From the NCBI GenBank assembly GCA_021234155.1, contig JAJEKV010000014.1, positions 10,311,563-10,375,562 on the forward strand: 64,000 bases of DNA, in the 5' to 3' direction. The notes under the pieces were generated by a model that did no database searches, was not told where the DNA came from, and worked only from the letters and a program-made list of their open reading frames with translations. Shown here piece after piece: positions 1 to 11,949 of this stretch (position 1 is the first letter of the stretch; each line of letters opens with the position of its first letter). Source of the stretch: Isoetes taiwanensis (taxonomy: Eukaryota; Streptophyta; Lycopodiopsida; Isoetales; Isoetaceae). The translations under genes were made by a program, and so were the position numbers.

Positions 1-599
1 GCCGTAGCAAAAACACCAAGGGGATGAGAAATTAGAGCTCGAAGCTTACAATGCACATTCCTGGGTAGCAATGCCAAAAAGGAATTTAGCCTCACATGCA
101 TATGTTATGGAAAAGCTAAAGTCAGCTGTAAACGCGGTATAGGTGCGCTTAACTAAAGAAAAACTTATTCGAAATATGTGCCCATCAAACCGATAGATGC
201 CGCTAAATAGAATCAAGAGACATGATGGCCACATCCAAGAAGATAAGAAATTACAGGTGTCACCAAGCAAAATGTCGTAGCTAATAACTGCTTAAGATGC
301 AAATTAAGACACCCTCGTGATTTGCATTATAAATTCCGTGAGGCTATAATTCAATCACAAGAATTATTACTATGTAGATAGACTTGCGTTTTCGCTACGC
401 ATCTTTAGGAAGTGTGAAAATAATTGTCTTCTCAAGTAGCATGTCCCAGTTCCCAAGGGTGGGACCAAAACTTCCTACAAATCCATTCAAAGGTTTCGGG
501 AACATTCAATTTGCATGGAGGTATATAACAAAACCGTGCTACGCAGAGAAGAATTGAAAACCGAATCCAAGTTTTCAAAGGTGATAATATGAAAAATTA
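1..599. other. Unassigned AT-rich DNA
   Basis: I see no exon-like conserved block, RNA gene or mobile-element end here. The open frames are short and have no recognisable domain. Confidence 0.5.
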
Positions 600-855
600 A
601 GATGGTCATATTATCTTATGAAAAAAAAAGAATATACCCTCACATAGGGAGCATTTGGAAATTAAGCCCATTGCGGCTTTGAATTTGGGAGTACTATTCT
701 ACATGCAGGAAGAATTACAATCGAACGCTCAAAAGGTCAATAAGGGCCATGAAAGCTCAAAATGGTCATATTATCTTAGAAAAAGAACATACCTCACATA
801 GCGGTATTTGCCTGCAGTTTAAGCTCATTATGCTTTGAATTTGTGGAGTACTATT
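600..855. repeat. Imperfect direct duplication, about 100 bp
   Basis: A block starting near 602 (ATGGTCATATTATCTTA) recurs near 761. Both copies run on through a CTCACATAG segment to TTTGAAT and GGAGTACTATT. The period is about 158 bp and the copies differ by small indels. It is non-coding and its origin is unknown. Confidence 0.7.
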
Positions 856-2394
856 TCCAATATTTTGTTAATGTGAGAATGCTCCCAAAAATATAGTCAT
901 AATAAAAAATCGAAAGCAATCGTGATGCATTATGAGAAGGAAAAAAGGCATCGCTAATTCATGCAAATTTTCACTCTCGCGGTGCATGCAATTGCTCCAT
1001 TCGAGATATGTTTAGGCCCTCCTAAGAGCACCAAAGAAAAATAAATCGAAATGCTATGTTTAGGGGGCCTCACAATAGATGAATCAAAAGCACCAAAGAA
1101 AAATGAAATCTAGCCGGGATTATGGAGTTTTGTCTACCTAATTTCACACCCAATTAGAAAAAAAAAGTCCTTTTGTTGTTTTGAGGATTTAACGGCCTTA
1201 AATGTAGCGCTTTTAAGAAATATACTAGGCAATACATGATCAAAATTTTGTCCCTCAACTCATCACGCAATGCACCGCCAGAGAATGAAGACCCAACCGT
1301 TGTTCTCGAAAAGGAGGAAGATGCATCTTGACCATGTATTCGATCCAAATCCACCAAAATCGCTAGTCGGGAGGAGCAAAACTTACAAATTTAATAGGGA
1401 ATGAAACCTGTGCTCTTAGCACTCCTATTCAAATTTTCTCATATATTATCACAAAAGCAAAACAAATCAAGGCTTAAACACACAATCGGGATGAATCGAG
1501 GGACAAAAAAATGAGTTAAAAAAATTCAACTACCGGAGATGCCGCATAAAAACTATCATCTTATTTTGCTTTAGTATTATATATATAGATACATGTCAAG
1601 TGTTCCCGGTGACATAGCCGATCTCTCAAGATATCCATGACCTCCAAGGTATGATTACGTGCATTATGTTTCGCTTGAAGCATTAATCTCATTTCCTCTT
1701 GCCTTAGCATCTTTTGCATGGGTATTTAAAGATGCATTTTAAGTATTAGTCAGCTGATAATGTAATTTCTGCTTCATTCAGGTGTCAATTAATAGGCATG
1801 TGTATTTAATTAAGGCAGGCGTTAGTCTCCTCTCATATCGCTATTAATACCCATCACTTGACGTTTCATCTTCCCTTCAAGAAAAGCTTGTTGGTATATG
1901 GCAACCATGTTATATAAAGCATAGATTCCACAATCTTCTGGTCAGAGGCACTTGCTTCAAAAATGCATTGGCCTCCTCTAAGCTTAAGCAGCATCTTCTG
2001 CATATGTAATAATAAAAAGCATTCCATGTAAATAATTTCTTCATATTCTTGTTGCAACATCTAAAGAATTCCCTTCAATATCATTCTGACATATGCAGCA
2101 ATATAATCCCTAAAATACACATATTATGGGAACACACACCAAGTTCAAGGTCTTAAAATTGAGTTTGTATATGGACATTTTTAGTTTTGAAGGACCCTGA
2201 GTTAATTTATTCATCACACACATCTCTTTGTATATCTGCCATCCTCTTGCATAAAATATACATTGTTTATCATTCTTAAGGGTCCTTTCTATCTTCAAAG
2301 TGGTAGTTGCCACCTCCATGAAGTCCCGTGAGAATAAGAAAGAGATTAGCAACATTGAGACGATGATCTTATCTCTGCGGGGAGGGGGTGCGAG
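856..2394. other. Unassigned DNA
   Basis: No recognised gene or element. A minus-strand frame at 1154-1357 gives 67 residues without a known motif. A short AT run lies near 1578-1586. The composition looks like ordinary intergenic plant DNA. Confidence 0.45.
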
Positions 2395-3055
2395 TCAAAT
2401 GCATCACAGGAAGCCAACGTTAGGGTTTCCATATCATTGTAGATTACACGTGGCCGGGCACATGCATCACATGAAGCCAATCTAGAGTTGACAATGCATC
2501 TTTTGTACAATCCATAAATCACATCAAGCCAAATTTTCCGTATTATTTTATGAATCACATGAAGCCAATCTAGAGTTGCTCCATGTGATAGGTAAATTGC
2601 CATACGTTCAATCTCTCGATACAGTACATATCATAGGGAAGCCAATCTAGAGTCGCTTCCATGTGATTGTAGATTATATGCTTCAAGCCATTATTTTAGC
2701 CAATCTAGAGTGGCAGTACATACACTATAGGAAGCCAATCTTAGAGTTACTTCCATGTGATTGTAGATTATATATGTTCCAAGCCACATGAAGCCAATCT
2801 AGAGTTGCCCATGTGATAGTAAATTACATACGCTCAATCTCTACAAGAGCATACATCATAGGAAGCCAATCTGCTGCTTTCTTGCTCCATGTATAGTAGA
2901 TTACATACATCATAGAAGCCAATCTACGCTTCGTTTCATGTGATAGTAGGGATAGTAGATTACATACATCATAGGAAGCTAATCTATGCTGTTTGCTTTT
3001 ATAGTAAAAGTAGATTACAGCTTGCTCCATGTGAGCAGTAGATTAAGCATATGCC
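2395..3055. repeat. Degenerate minisatellite, about 10 units of 50-70 bp
   Basis: The core AGGAAGCCAATCTAGAGTT recurs, followed by CCATGTGATAGTAGATTACAT. Copies are visible near 2409, 2474, 2560, 2638, 2730, 2790, 2860, 2910 and 2970. Unit length varies and some units are truncated. Each unit has an AATCTA / TAGATT pair that could form a short stem. Minus-strand frames through it repeat an RLAS-type motif, which follows from the repeat and is not evidence of a protein. Confidence 0.8.
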
Positions 3056-3459
3056 TAAGCTCAATGTGCTGCACTGTTTTCGCAATGGATTTTAAAGTCC
3101 CCATTACTAAACTAATGTTGGCTCACACTTGAACCTGCGGACGGGCAGGTGGTGGGCCCTACCACTGTGACCACATCCCGAAGGGCACATGATTAAGTAA
3201 AATTTCATGTTTTTGAGCCACCTCTGACAACTATGTTTTCGTGCAGCATAATATAAAACTTTTACCATGCCGCTGTTCATCAAGCCCTCAAACTCTCAGA
3301 TCCACCTTTTGTAAATCTCATAAACAAATCCACAACAACGCAATCCACGACAAAGAAAACCCTATACAAAAACCTAAGAAAGCAACACCCCCAAATATAT
3401 GCTTTCCAAATCCTTCCAAACCACCTCTACTACCTACAATAGTTGCTGCACATCACCCC
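3056..3459. other. Unassigned DNA
   Basis: No element end or conserved reading frame is visible. A plus-strand frame opens at 3241 and runs to 3573, through the MITE boundary, so it is not a credible gene. Confidence 0.4.
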
Positions 3460-3612
3460 TTAGGCTGGGTTGGTTCACATGTAACAGTAGTCTACGCCAG
3501 GCCCTGTTTTTACTCCTGTAAAGCAGAGGATGCCTGTGGCGCTGGTCGAAAAAAGGGGCATTTTGCGCTATGATGTGATGGCTTTTGACACTGCATGTGA
3601 AACATAGCCTTA
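3460..3612. mobile_element. Tourist/PIF-Harbinger-like MITE, about 147 bp
   Basis: The left end reads TTA then GGCTGGGTTGGTTCACATG. The right end, reverse complemented, reads GGCTATGTTTCACATG, followed by TTA. Inverted ends beginning GGC with a 3-bp TTA duplication are the hallmark of Tourist-type MITEs. The inner part is non-coding. The ends are imperfect, so the copy is old. Confidence 0.55.
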
Positions 3613-4949
3613 GAACCAATTCAAATGCAACCATTGCCAGAGAGGGCTTTTTATAGTGTGCAAATTGGCAATGGCAGGTGGTGGCGGGTGAAGGCTGCAA
3701 TGGTCACATGCAACTGAATGTCTATTATCGCAATAATAGGTTACCCTCAAAAAATTTTATCAACACATAAAATTATTGAACCTTGAACAAGAAGCTGAAC
3801 GACAGGAGTTCTAGGTTTATCAGGAAAATGCTCCTCTTTCAAGAAGTGTGTGCATTGCTTATCCGCGCCAAAATTGCCATGTAAGCCCACCATACTGCGT
3901 TTGATGGACACCGTGGAAGCAGGATGCAATCGTGTTTCAGTTATTAATCTGCAGTTGCTCAAAAAGGTTTGAAGGAGTTGGATCCATGTCGGGCAAGACA
4001 ATCACAGATGTAAGCAATAATGGGGCCTCGATCAAATGCAAAAAGCAGATGGCAACCTGGTCGGGGCCTCCTCTCCCCCTCCAAGAGTAAAGCTCGCAGA
4101 TGATCCGCCAAAAGAGCCCACCGGACCAACCATATTAGTGGGATGATAAGCCAGACATTAAACACGGCTATTGAAACTCTTCGTAAGAAGCAGACCGAAT
4201 TCAATCCCAAGACAGCATCATATTGGAAAGAGGAAGAACATGTTCCATTTCTCTTCCTTTGCCAGTGGCTCTTGACCGTAAGTGACCAAAAAACGAAGTT
4301 CTGGGACACATAATATAAGTTGATATCTTAGTATCCAGATGGGATATGAAATATGAACATCTCAATCCATGCATTACCATGCAGCGCCACACAGTATTTT
4401 TCTTGTATCTGAACATGCATTCATTGTGAAGAGAAAAGAAAGGCTTTGTTTAACCCAATAATAAATACAAAACATGAGCAGCTAAGAGCAAGCAATGTAC
4501 CACTAACATATAACCTAGGTACAAAAATAAAAATCGAATTGAAAATTAAAGTAACTCAGGTGCTTTCTGCTGCACCAAATATGTATGCTCCTTTCTCCTT
4601 TGAAAGACTGCTTTATAGTTCGTTTGAGCTGCCCATAATTCTTAACACTCCTCCTTAGAAACCCTCAAGGAAACTCCCTTTAGAGCCACCGCTCCCCAGA
4701 ACAGATAGATAATCAATCAAAAGCAAAACCCCATTTATGTCAAAGAAATAATAAAGCTCCTTAACTAAGATTCAATCTTCAGCTTGGGACCCGTTGAAAC
4801 AACATATCTTTCTATATGAGTTACAATGTGCATCAGCCAGCTAAGTACTGCGCAGGTTCTAATGTGGATCTTCTTTTACTCTCTACTGTTTGGTATGATG
4901 TTAACCTGGTAAACTATTCGACAGTGACTGCGTAAAACGAGTCAAGTAG
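3613..4949. other. Unassigned DNA upstream of the ligase copy
   Basis: The N-terminal exons of a plant DNA ligase I (targeting peptide, PCNA-binding motif, start of the DNA-binding domain) would be expected here or further upstream, but I cannot recognise them. Open frames at 3959-4309 (-) and 4446-4658 (+) show no known domain. Confidence 0.4.
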
Positions 4950-7900
4950 GATAGCCATCGTTCCATATCTCCTTTTGTAATGCTTCGAACTGTAATTGCT
5001 GCCTACCAGGAGATTTGCTCTCTGTGGTATATCTCTCTGCTAACAAGATTGCACCGCTATTTTGAAGGAATTGAGCTTGGAATTACATGAGGATGCTGCT
5101 AATATTAAAGCATTGGCTGAGTGCATTTGGGAGGAAAGAAGATCACCAAGATCCATATGAAGGTAATATTGTAGGTCTACATTTAATCGATAAAGTAATA
5201 TTGTCCTTTCCTTTCTAGAACCTTAAACTGGTTTGACCCAATTAGTATTAGAGGACTTGTTATTTTAAAGCAGAGAGATAAGACTTTCGATGGCCTTGAA
5301 AGGAATGAAATTTATTACATCATCTGTGATCTTGTGGGCATTCTACTTTTCTTAGTTTGAAGGTGAAGCATTTGCTTAAACATGGAATCCAAAAATGTTT
5401 CCAATCAGGCATCTTTGCTTACCTTTCACCCTGGTTGCCTGGAATTGTTAAAGAGGCTTGAAAGATGAAAAGATGTGCATTGTCATAGAGCAAAGCTGCC
5501 GACTATTCACTTTTTTAGATAATCTTAACTATTCATGTTCAGATCCAATAATACATCTAATATTTTAATTTTCATATGGAAAGCGGTCTATTAGGGAAAT
5601 GTGTTTTGGTAATGTTTGGCAGCTAACATCCAGAAGACTGGTGTTATGAACCAAGGAAATTTAATGTGTATATGGGCGTTTATATGAAGGATAAAGTAGT
5701 TTGTTATAACATACCATTTCTTGCTGTGCGGATGTCTGTCCTCAGGGCCTTGGTGATTTAGACTTGTGGCAAAGGCAAGTCGCTCAACTCAAAAGATTGA
5801 TGTTTAAGCCGCCCATAACATGCGTGGAAGGTTCAGAAGCATTTCGTGCCATTGCCAAGGCAAGCCAATTTAGACCTATCAGTAACATCTTTTGAACAGG
5901 TTGAAGTTGTCTCTGCACTGTACCACATTTTCCGAATCGGAAGTATGCAATTGTGTCAAAACAGGAAAAAACCCCGGGTTCTGGTCATCTTACAATTATC
6001 CTTTGAGTTATAGCAAGAAAGAGAGGGAAAGAGGGGAAAAAAAGGATTTTAATACGCTTAATAATCTTATGAGAGTGCTCTAAAAAATGTCAAGGATGGA
6101 ATGAACCCCAGAGACTTTGAATACAAGAGAAAATTTATAAAAGAAACTGAAGCAAATCTATCTCAGGATATCGAACTTGGTAGGAGTGTCCTGTTCACCA
6201 GCCAGACCACTTTGTTAATGGTAGCCTTCTTTGAAAGATGTCTATGGGACTCGGATGAATACAGCATTTTAAACCTGCTAGAAGACATCATAATTATAAC
6301 TACAAAATTCAAGGATAAGCCAAAATGCTATTTAGCCAAGTTCGGATGTTAAATATACGCTCCTTTTCTGTCAGGCTGCCTTTTCTGAATGTGACTTGTT
6401 TTGTCCTCGAGCTTTTTTGAAAATGTTGACGTTAATTCCCTTTGGGATGGAGGCTTTACGCTTTTCGCGGGTGTTCATTCATGCTATCTTCCCTGTCCTG
6501 ACTCATCCTGCTGCCTACCTTGGACCTAGGCGCATGCTCTCTTTTCAGCTGATGTTTGTTCGTTTTAGGAGAGGTCGAAGCGAAACGGGCCACAGATTTA
6601 TGGTCATAATCATACATGATCTTCTGCAAATTTGTTGATCTCTAAACAATGCTAGCTTCTTCTCAACTATGTCAGATCACACACTGGGCATTTCTGTCTT
6701 CACAAAAATATGCTTTAGTCCTTCCAGTATCTAAGTAGCACAGGTCTTATATTTAAGCCATCATTGAAATTTTAGATCTGAAATTTTACAAATGACAGGG
6801 GTTTTACCATATATGTTTAGACATGAAGCTGCTAAGCAAATTATGGATGAGCTGGATTGTTGCTTCACTGCTGAGAGTTGATAAGATCTAGTCTTCAAGT
6901 GAAAATAAAAAACCTTCTTTATTCACATCACAGAGGATAGTCCGTGAGTATGCATTTGAAGTAAAGCAAAAGTCAAGCAATAAAATGAATTCGGAATCCA
7001 GTTCTGTGCCCTTGTGACATTTTTCGTATGGCAAGTGAAGCTCAATTGTCTAGTAAAGGGTACCTAACTTTAGCAAGTCAAGATATTAAATCTCCTTTAG
7101 ACGTGCATTCTATGTTCAAAACATAAAGCAAAGAACCTGTGCATTGAGACCATCTAGGAACAGAGTATATTCTGCTACAAATACTGAATTGGCTGGCACA
7201 AGGACCTTCAAAAAGCATTAAGGCAATTTGTTCTAAGCCAGATAGGTAATCGTGTGAGAAAAGAAACTAGCTGAACCTACTGAAGTTTTACTTGTAGTCT
7301 GCATGTGCTTATATGGTCTCGGCCGCTTTTAGGGAAAGTGGCAAAGAGAGCCAGGACAAGAAACGTGCCAGATCAAAGTTCTCCCTTTGTTGCCGCGAAC
7401 CGACTGTGAACCACAATACCTTGTCCGCTTCTCCAGGTAAATTGCTCATTGACTTGTATGTTTCCTAAACAGATTAATGCTAATATACATATGCCTTTTA
7501 TTCCGCTCCCAGGGCAAAATGCGATCTGGCTGGCAGAGCAGACAGTCTTGGCTGCATTAGCACAGGCTTTTGTCCTTTCAGAAAATCCACCTGTTCCCAG
7601 CTCGGTTAGCTGCTCGCATTGACGAGGTAAATGATTTTACTATCTATAGAGGTTATATAAAACTACATAACATTTGCTTCTCTGATTCCTTTGTAGGCTC
7701 TCCAAATAATCAAACAAACATATTCAGTGCTACCAATATATGATAAAATAGTGCCTGCCTTGCTTGGAGGTAGGAATAGCTAAAACTTCCAGAGGTTTGC
7801 AAGTTCACTTTGCGTCCCAGTCGGCCCCATGCTTGCAAGGCCAACAAAAGGAGTCTCGTGGAAGTTCTGGACAAGTTTCAGAATACTGTTTTTACCTGTG

Positions 7901-10900
7901 AATATAACAACAGATGGTGAGCTGGCACAGGTATGCTTTCCCCTTCTAATTTGTGGGAAGTTGGGACTTTTGATAGTTTTTTCAATATCCAGATACATTA
8001 TATCGATAAGTTGAAATATATAGTCGAATGCCGAAAGCGTACTGGAAAGTTCCCAGATATATAGTCTTGGTCTCAATGCTAAATGGGAAATGGAATTTTC
8101 AATACTATAATATGAATTTTTGACAATATAAGGATTATACAAAAAACTAGTGGTCATCTGTATACAATAACTTTCTCGGAGGGAAGCTGGCAGCATACCG
8201 ATGCATTAGTTTCAACCGCCAGTTTCTTTTAAGACCCTGTCCACATCACCAGTGTCTGTAATGGATGCAGCAGTTGCATATCAGCAACAATCCCTTTAGT
8301 TAATGCTTTGGAAGACTTAAAGGCCTAAAGTTATGCTAAGAAAGACAGCCCGAATGCCATGTCAGTGGCATTGGAGATGCTGCATATGCTGGGCAGAGTG
8401 AGGAGTGTTGAATCATCTTGGACAAGATGTTCGTGTTGAAGCTCGAGGATTTGTGTCCATTCCTTAGTTGTTAAGGTCAAGGCTCCACATGGGGATCCCT
8501 ATAGTATGAGTGGATTTGCCGGGCTGAGGAGACAATGGTAGCTAAAACTTGCATCAGCTGCATCTTTCTTGTTGATTGCAGATTGCAGGTCTTTATTGCA
8601 TGCTCCAGACCCATGAATGTTTTGGAAGTCTTCTCAATGTTTGAGTATTCAGTTTTGTTCATGGTCCTTTGTACAAGAGAGATTGTGAAAGCCTAGGCTG
8701 CAAGTCTGCATCTTGATTGCTGGATCTTCCAGGTACATCTAGGAGGGAGTGGGCTGAGGGTACTTTTAGAGGTACATGTTGGAATTAGTTGCCATCTCTT
8801 CTTTGAGCTTTTTGTGCAAATGTTAGCCATTGCCAGGTGTTGCTGCATGTACACAACCTAGAATTTGTAAGTGGGCATTATCTCATCATATCAAGATATA
8901 TGCATTTTAGCGCCTGAAGAGCTCTTTTTATTAAGATTTATTATGGATGGTCAATAATAAGCATGTATTGTAAGTTTTGTAACATAAGAGGTGCTAAATC
9001 CCTTTGGGTAATTGGTTCTGCCGGAGACAGAAAATATCATATTTTCTGTTCTGGTTACAGAAAATAATGTTTTCTATCTACCATAAGCTGTATATAGAAT
9101 GCACTGAGATTCTAGGTGCTAATCTTCTTATGGAGATTAGATAGATATAAAATGAGTGTGTCATGCACCTGTTTTACATTTCCTTTACATCTCTGTTCCA
9201 AGGATGTTTTCGCAGGCCATTGCTATTTTAAATGTTTTGTGGCAACTTTTGCATACCCCTGCCACATATTTATGCCACATATTTATCACTGAAGTATAAC
9301 TCAAATTTGGTCAAATTGTAGATTCAAGAAGCCCGATGTGAAGTCATTTGTAATTGATCAGAAATTGTTGCCTATGATAAGGAGAATGACAAAATTTTAC
9401 CTTTTCAGGTGATTATGTATAATTTATTTTATTTTCTTGAACCCTGCATGCAATACGCTAGCGAGATTAATTTTCTTTAAATGGTTTTTGGCAGGTTTTG
9501 TCTACGCGGGCTAGGAAAGGTGTGATAGTGAGTGACATCAAGGTCAAGGTCTGTTTGTTTGCGTTTGATATCCTTTTTTTACTTAAATGGGCTTGAGAAC
9601 TACTTCAAGAACAATTGAAGACACGTAGAGAGGTATAAAACAGTTCTCTTCAGTGTGCACTTATTTGTTGTTTTCTCATTTTGGTATGTTGAAGCCTTCC
9701 AGATATTGTATAGCTCTTTTGAGCCCATTGATGGAGAATTCCAGTTTGCAACCATGATAACCTCAAGAGATCTTGAAGAGATTCAGGTCTTTCTGCAAGA
9801 TGCTATCAATCATTGGTTAGTTTATTTAGTCTTTTAAGAGTGTGCTGGAGATTTTCAAAAATGATAACATCCTGAATTATGACATTGAACTTCATACCAG
9901 TCATCATTTGATGCTTAAATCATTATACCATGAACGGAATTGGTGGCCTGTTTCTAACCTGCCAGTAAGAAGTTTTATGGTCACTAAGGATGTCTTCTTT
10001 TCAGCTGTGAAGGTCTGATTGTCAAGACTCTTGAGGAAGATGCCACTTACTTAACCTGCAAAGCTTCTAACAACTGGCTTAAGTTGAAGAAAGACTATAT
10101 GGACACGTTGGTATTTCCAACTTTTATAAGTAATTTAAACGTGATGACCTTTGGGATTATGACTAACTTGAACAAACTATATGTCTTTCAGTATCGGGTG
10201 ATTCCCTTGATCTTGTGCCAATAGGAGCATTTCATGGGCGGGAAAACGTAGGTATGAAAATTTATAGCTATCTGGCTATTAAATTTGTTCTGTTCTTTAT
10301 TGAAGATATTTCTCATTCAGGTGTTTTTGGGGCATTCCTTCTGGCTTGTTATAATGATGCGCCTGATGAATATGAAAGCATCTGCAAAATTGGTGAGTAT
10401 AGAGCAAAATGGAGTAGTTCCACATAGCATCTGATGTACTTGTTTGTGTTATATATAGGAACTGGATTTTCAGATGCTGTTTCGAGGATCGCCTACCAGC
10501 TTATGGAAGAGCATGATTGATAAACCTAGAGTATGAATGCTGTGTATTTTGGATATTATGAACATTGTCCTAACTTTTTGTCACTTGTTATAATAACAGC
10601 CCTATTATCGGTATGGTGATACCCTAAAATGTTGATGTATGGTTTGATCCTGTTGAGGTAAAACAACCACAATTTCCTTTTCTCAAGGACAGTGTGCAGT
10701 ATGGAGTCTTCTGACATGCTACATGGTTATTGTGATTCAGGTATGGGAAATTAAGGCTGCAGACTTGAGCATTAGTCCTGTACATCGTGCGGCCAATGGT
10801 ATCGTTGACCCTGTTAAGGTTTGTCCCTGAGTTGATGAGAAATGCTTCTTTGCAGTTTTCCACATCGTCATTTTTGCTTTTCATGGGTTCAGGGCATTTC

Positions 10901-11107
10901 ACTTCGATTCCCCGCTTATTAAGGCTAAGGGAAGACAAAAGCCGGAGCAAGCCACAACAGCAGAGCAGGTTTAAACGAGTTTTTCTTTTTTCTTAAATAA
11001 ATTAGTGTGGACGACATTCTGTAATTCACATTGGTTTGCAGGTTGCCGAAATGTACAGGGCTCGAAAAGATACATCAAGCTCGAATGGAGAAGATGATGA
11101 AGATTGA
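4950..11107 (+). pseudogene. LIG1: DNA ligase I, ATP-dependent, frame-broken spliced copy
   Basis: DNA ligase I seals nicks, joining Okazaki fragments in the nucleus. About fifteen exon blocks are recognisable: ~4960-5161 (end of DNA-binding domain, IAP and FEGIELGI), 5746-5860, 7513-7626 (GLAEQTVLAALAQA in a shifted frame), 7697-7930 (ALQIIKQTYSVLPIYDKIVP, then the adenylation motif), 7993-8068, 9322-9408, 9495-9632, 9703-9815, 10005-10110 ([24 protein letters not shown]), 10192-10251, 10321-10392, 10459-10530, 10600-10657, 10741-10818, 10893-10967 and 11042-11107, ending DEDED-stop. Introns in the last third are clean GT-AG, so this is not a processed copy. At least ten indels break the frame, several in homopolymers (10241, 10627, 10938). 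The catalytic KxDGxR motif near 7900-7925 reads NN, a frame break, then DGEL, so both the adenylated lysine and the arginine are lost. Either a decayed duplicate or an indel-rich assembly of a real gene. Confidence 0.85.
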
Positions 11108-11949
11108 ACAATTTGTTTGTTAATTATTTAACCTTTTTCAAGGTTATCTTGAAGAAAAGAAATGTCAATATGTAAGTGGCAAGTACCGCAAAACATTTTG
11201 TAATGCAACTACCCCGAGTTTGAAATTTCATGGTACTTCGATGGGCAGTGGCCACGAAATGGTGGCCAGGCTTATTTTGGCACACGGGCTTGATTAATGC
11301 AGCTAGCTCGAGGAGATAGAATTTCAATGACGTGGTTGGTTGGACAAAGGTCCCATACAATCTGCTGCGTGAGAATGTTGCCCTTTTGCGAGAATGTTAC
11401 CCCTTGCGCTATGGAACATTTATAGATATATGACCTAGAGAAGCTGAAGGCAAAAAATTATGGTTTGGACCGTATAACTATAATTGTATCATGTATTAGG
11501 TGTTATGTAACATGAGCCTAATACTAACTCGAGAGCCCAAGCATTTGATTCTAGCAGACTTGTTTAGCATATGTCAATCATCAGGTAAGACCATTTGGTT
11601 ACAATGTGAGGAAGATGCCCATGCATGTCATTGTCTAGTATAATACGTATATGCATGCGAACTATCAAATGTTTTGGGGTGGCACCATCTATAATCATTT
11701 ATTAATCACGCCCCATAGACATTGAGGTCATGCAAGACAAGTTTACAAAACTGCTTTTAATTTGACAACAATTTCTGCTTTTTAATTTTGACAACAATTT
11801 TTGCATCTCAACCTTTTTTTGAATCATGGAGATCTCCATGGTGTTCTTAGAAGGCCGATGATCTCCGAGTCCATGAAGCCTTATTTACAAATGTAATAAT
11901 GGTCCAATAAGTGCCTCTACTTCTAAGGGCAGAAGACTTGCTTTTGTTA
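11108..11949. other. Ligase 3' flank and unassigned DNA
   Basis: The 3' untranslated region of the ligase copy should begin here. I see no clear polyadenylation cluster. The minus-strand LINE relic ends near 11950. Confidence 0.4.

Noticed and set aside
2395-3055. CRISPR array suspected from recurring repeats with variable spacers
   Set aside because: Repeats are degenerate, unit lengths irregular, spacers related to one another, and no cas genes exist in this plant-type sequence.
3241-3573. 110-residue plus-strand open frame
   Set aside because: It runs across the Tourist-like MITE boundary, has low-complexity proline/lysine content and shows no conserved motif.
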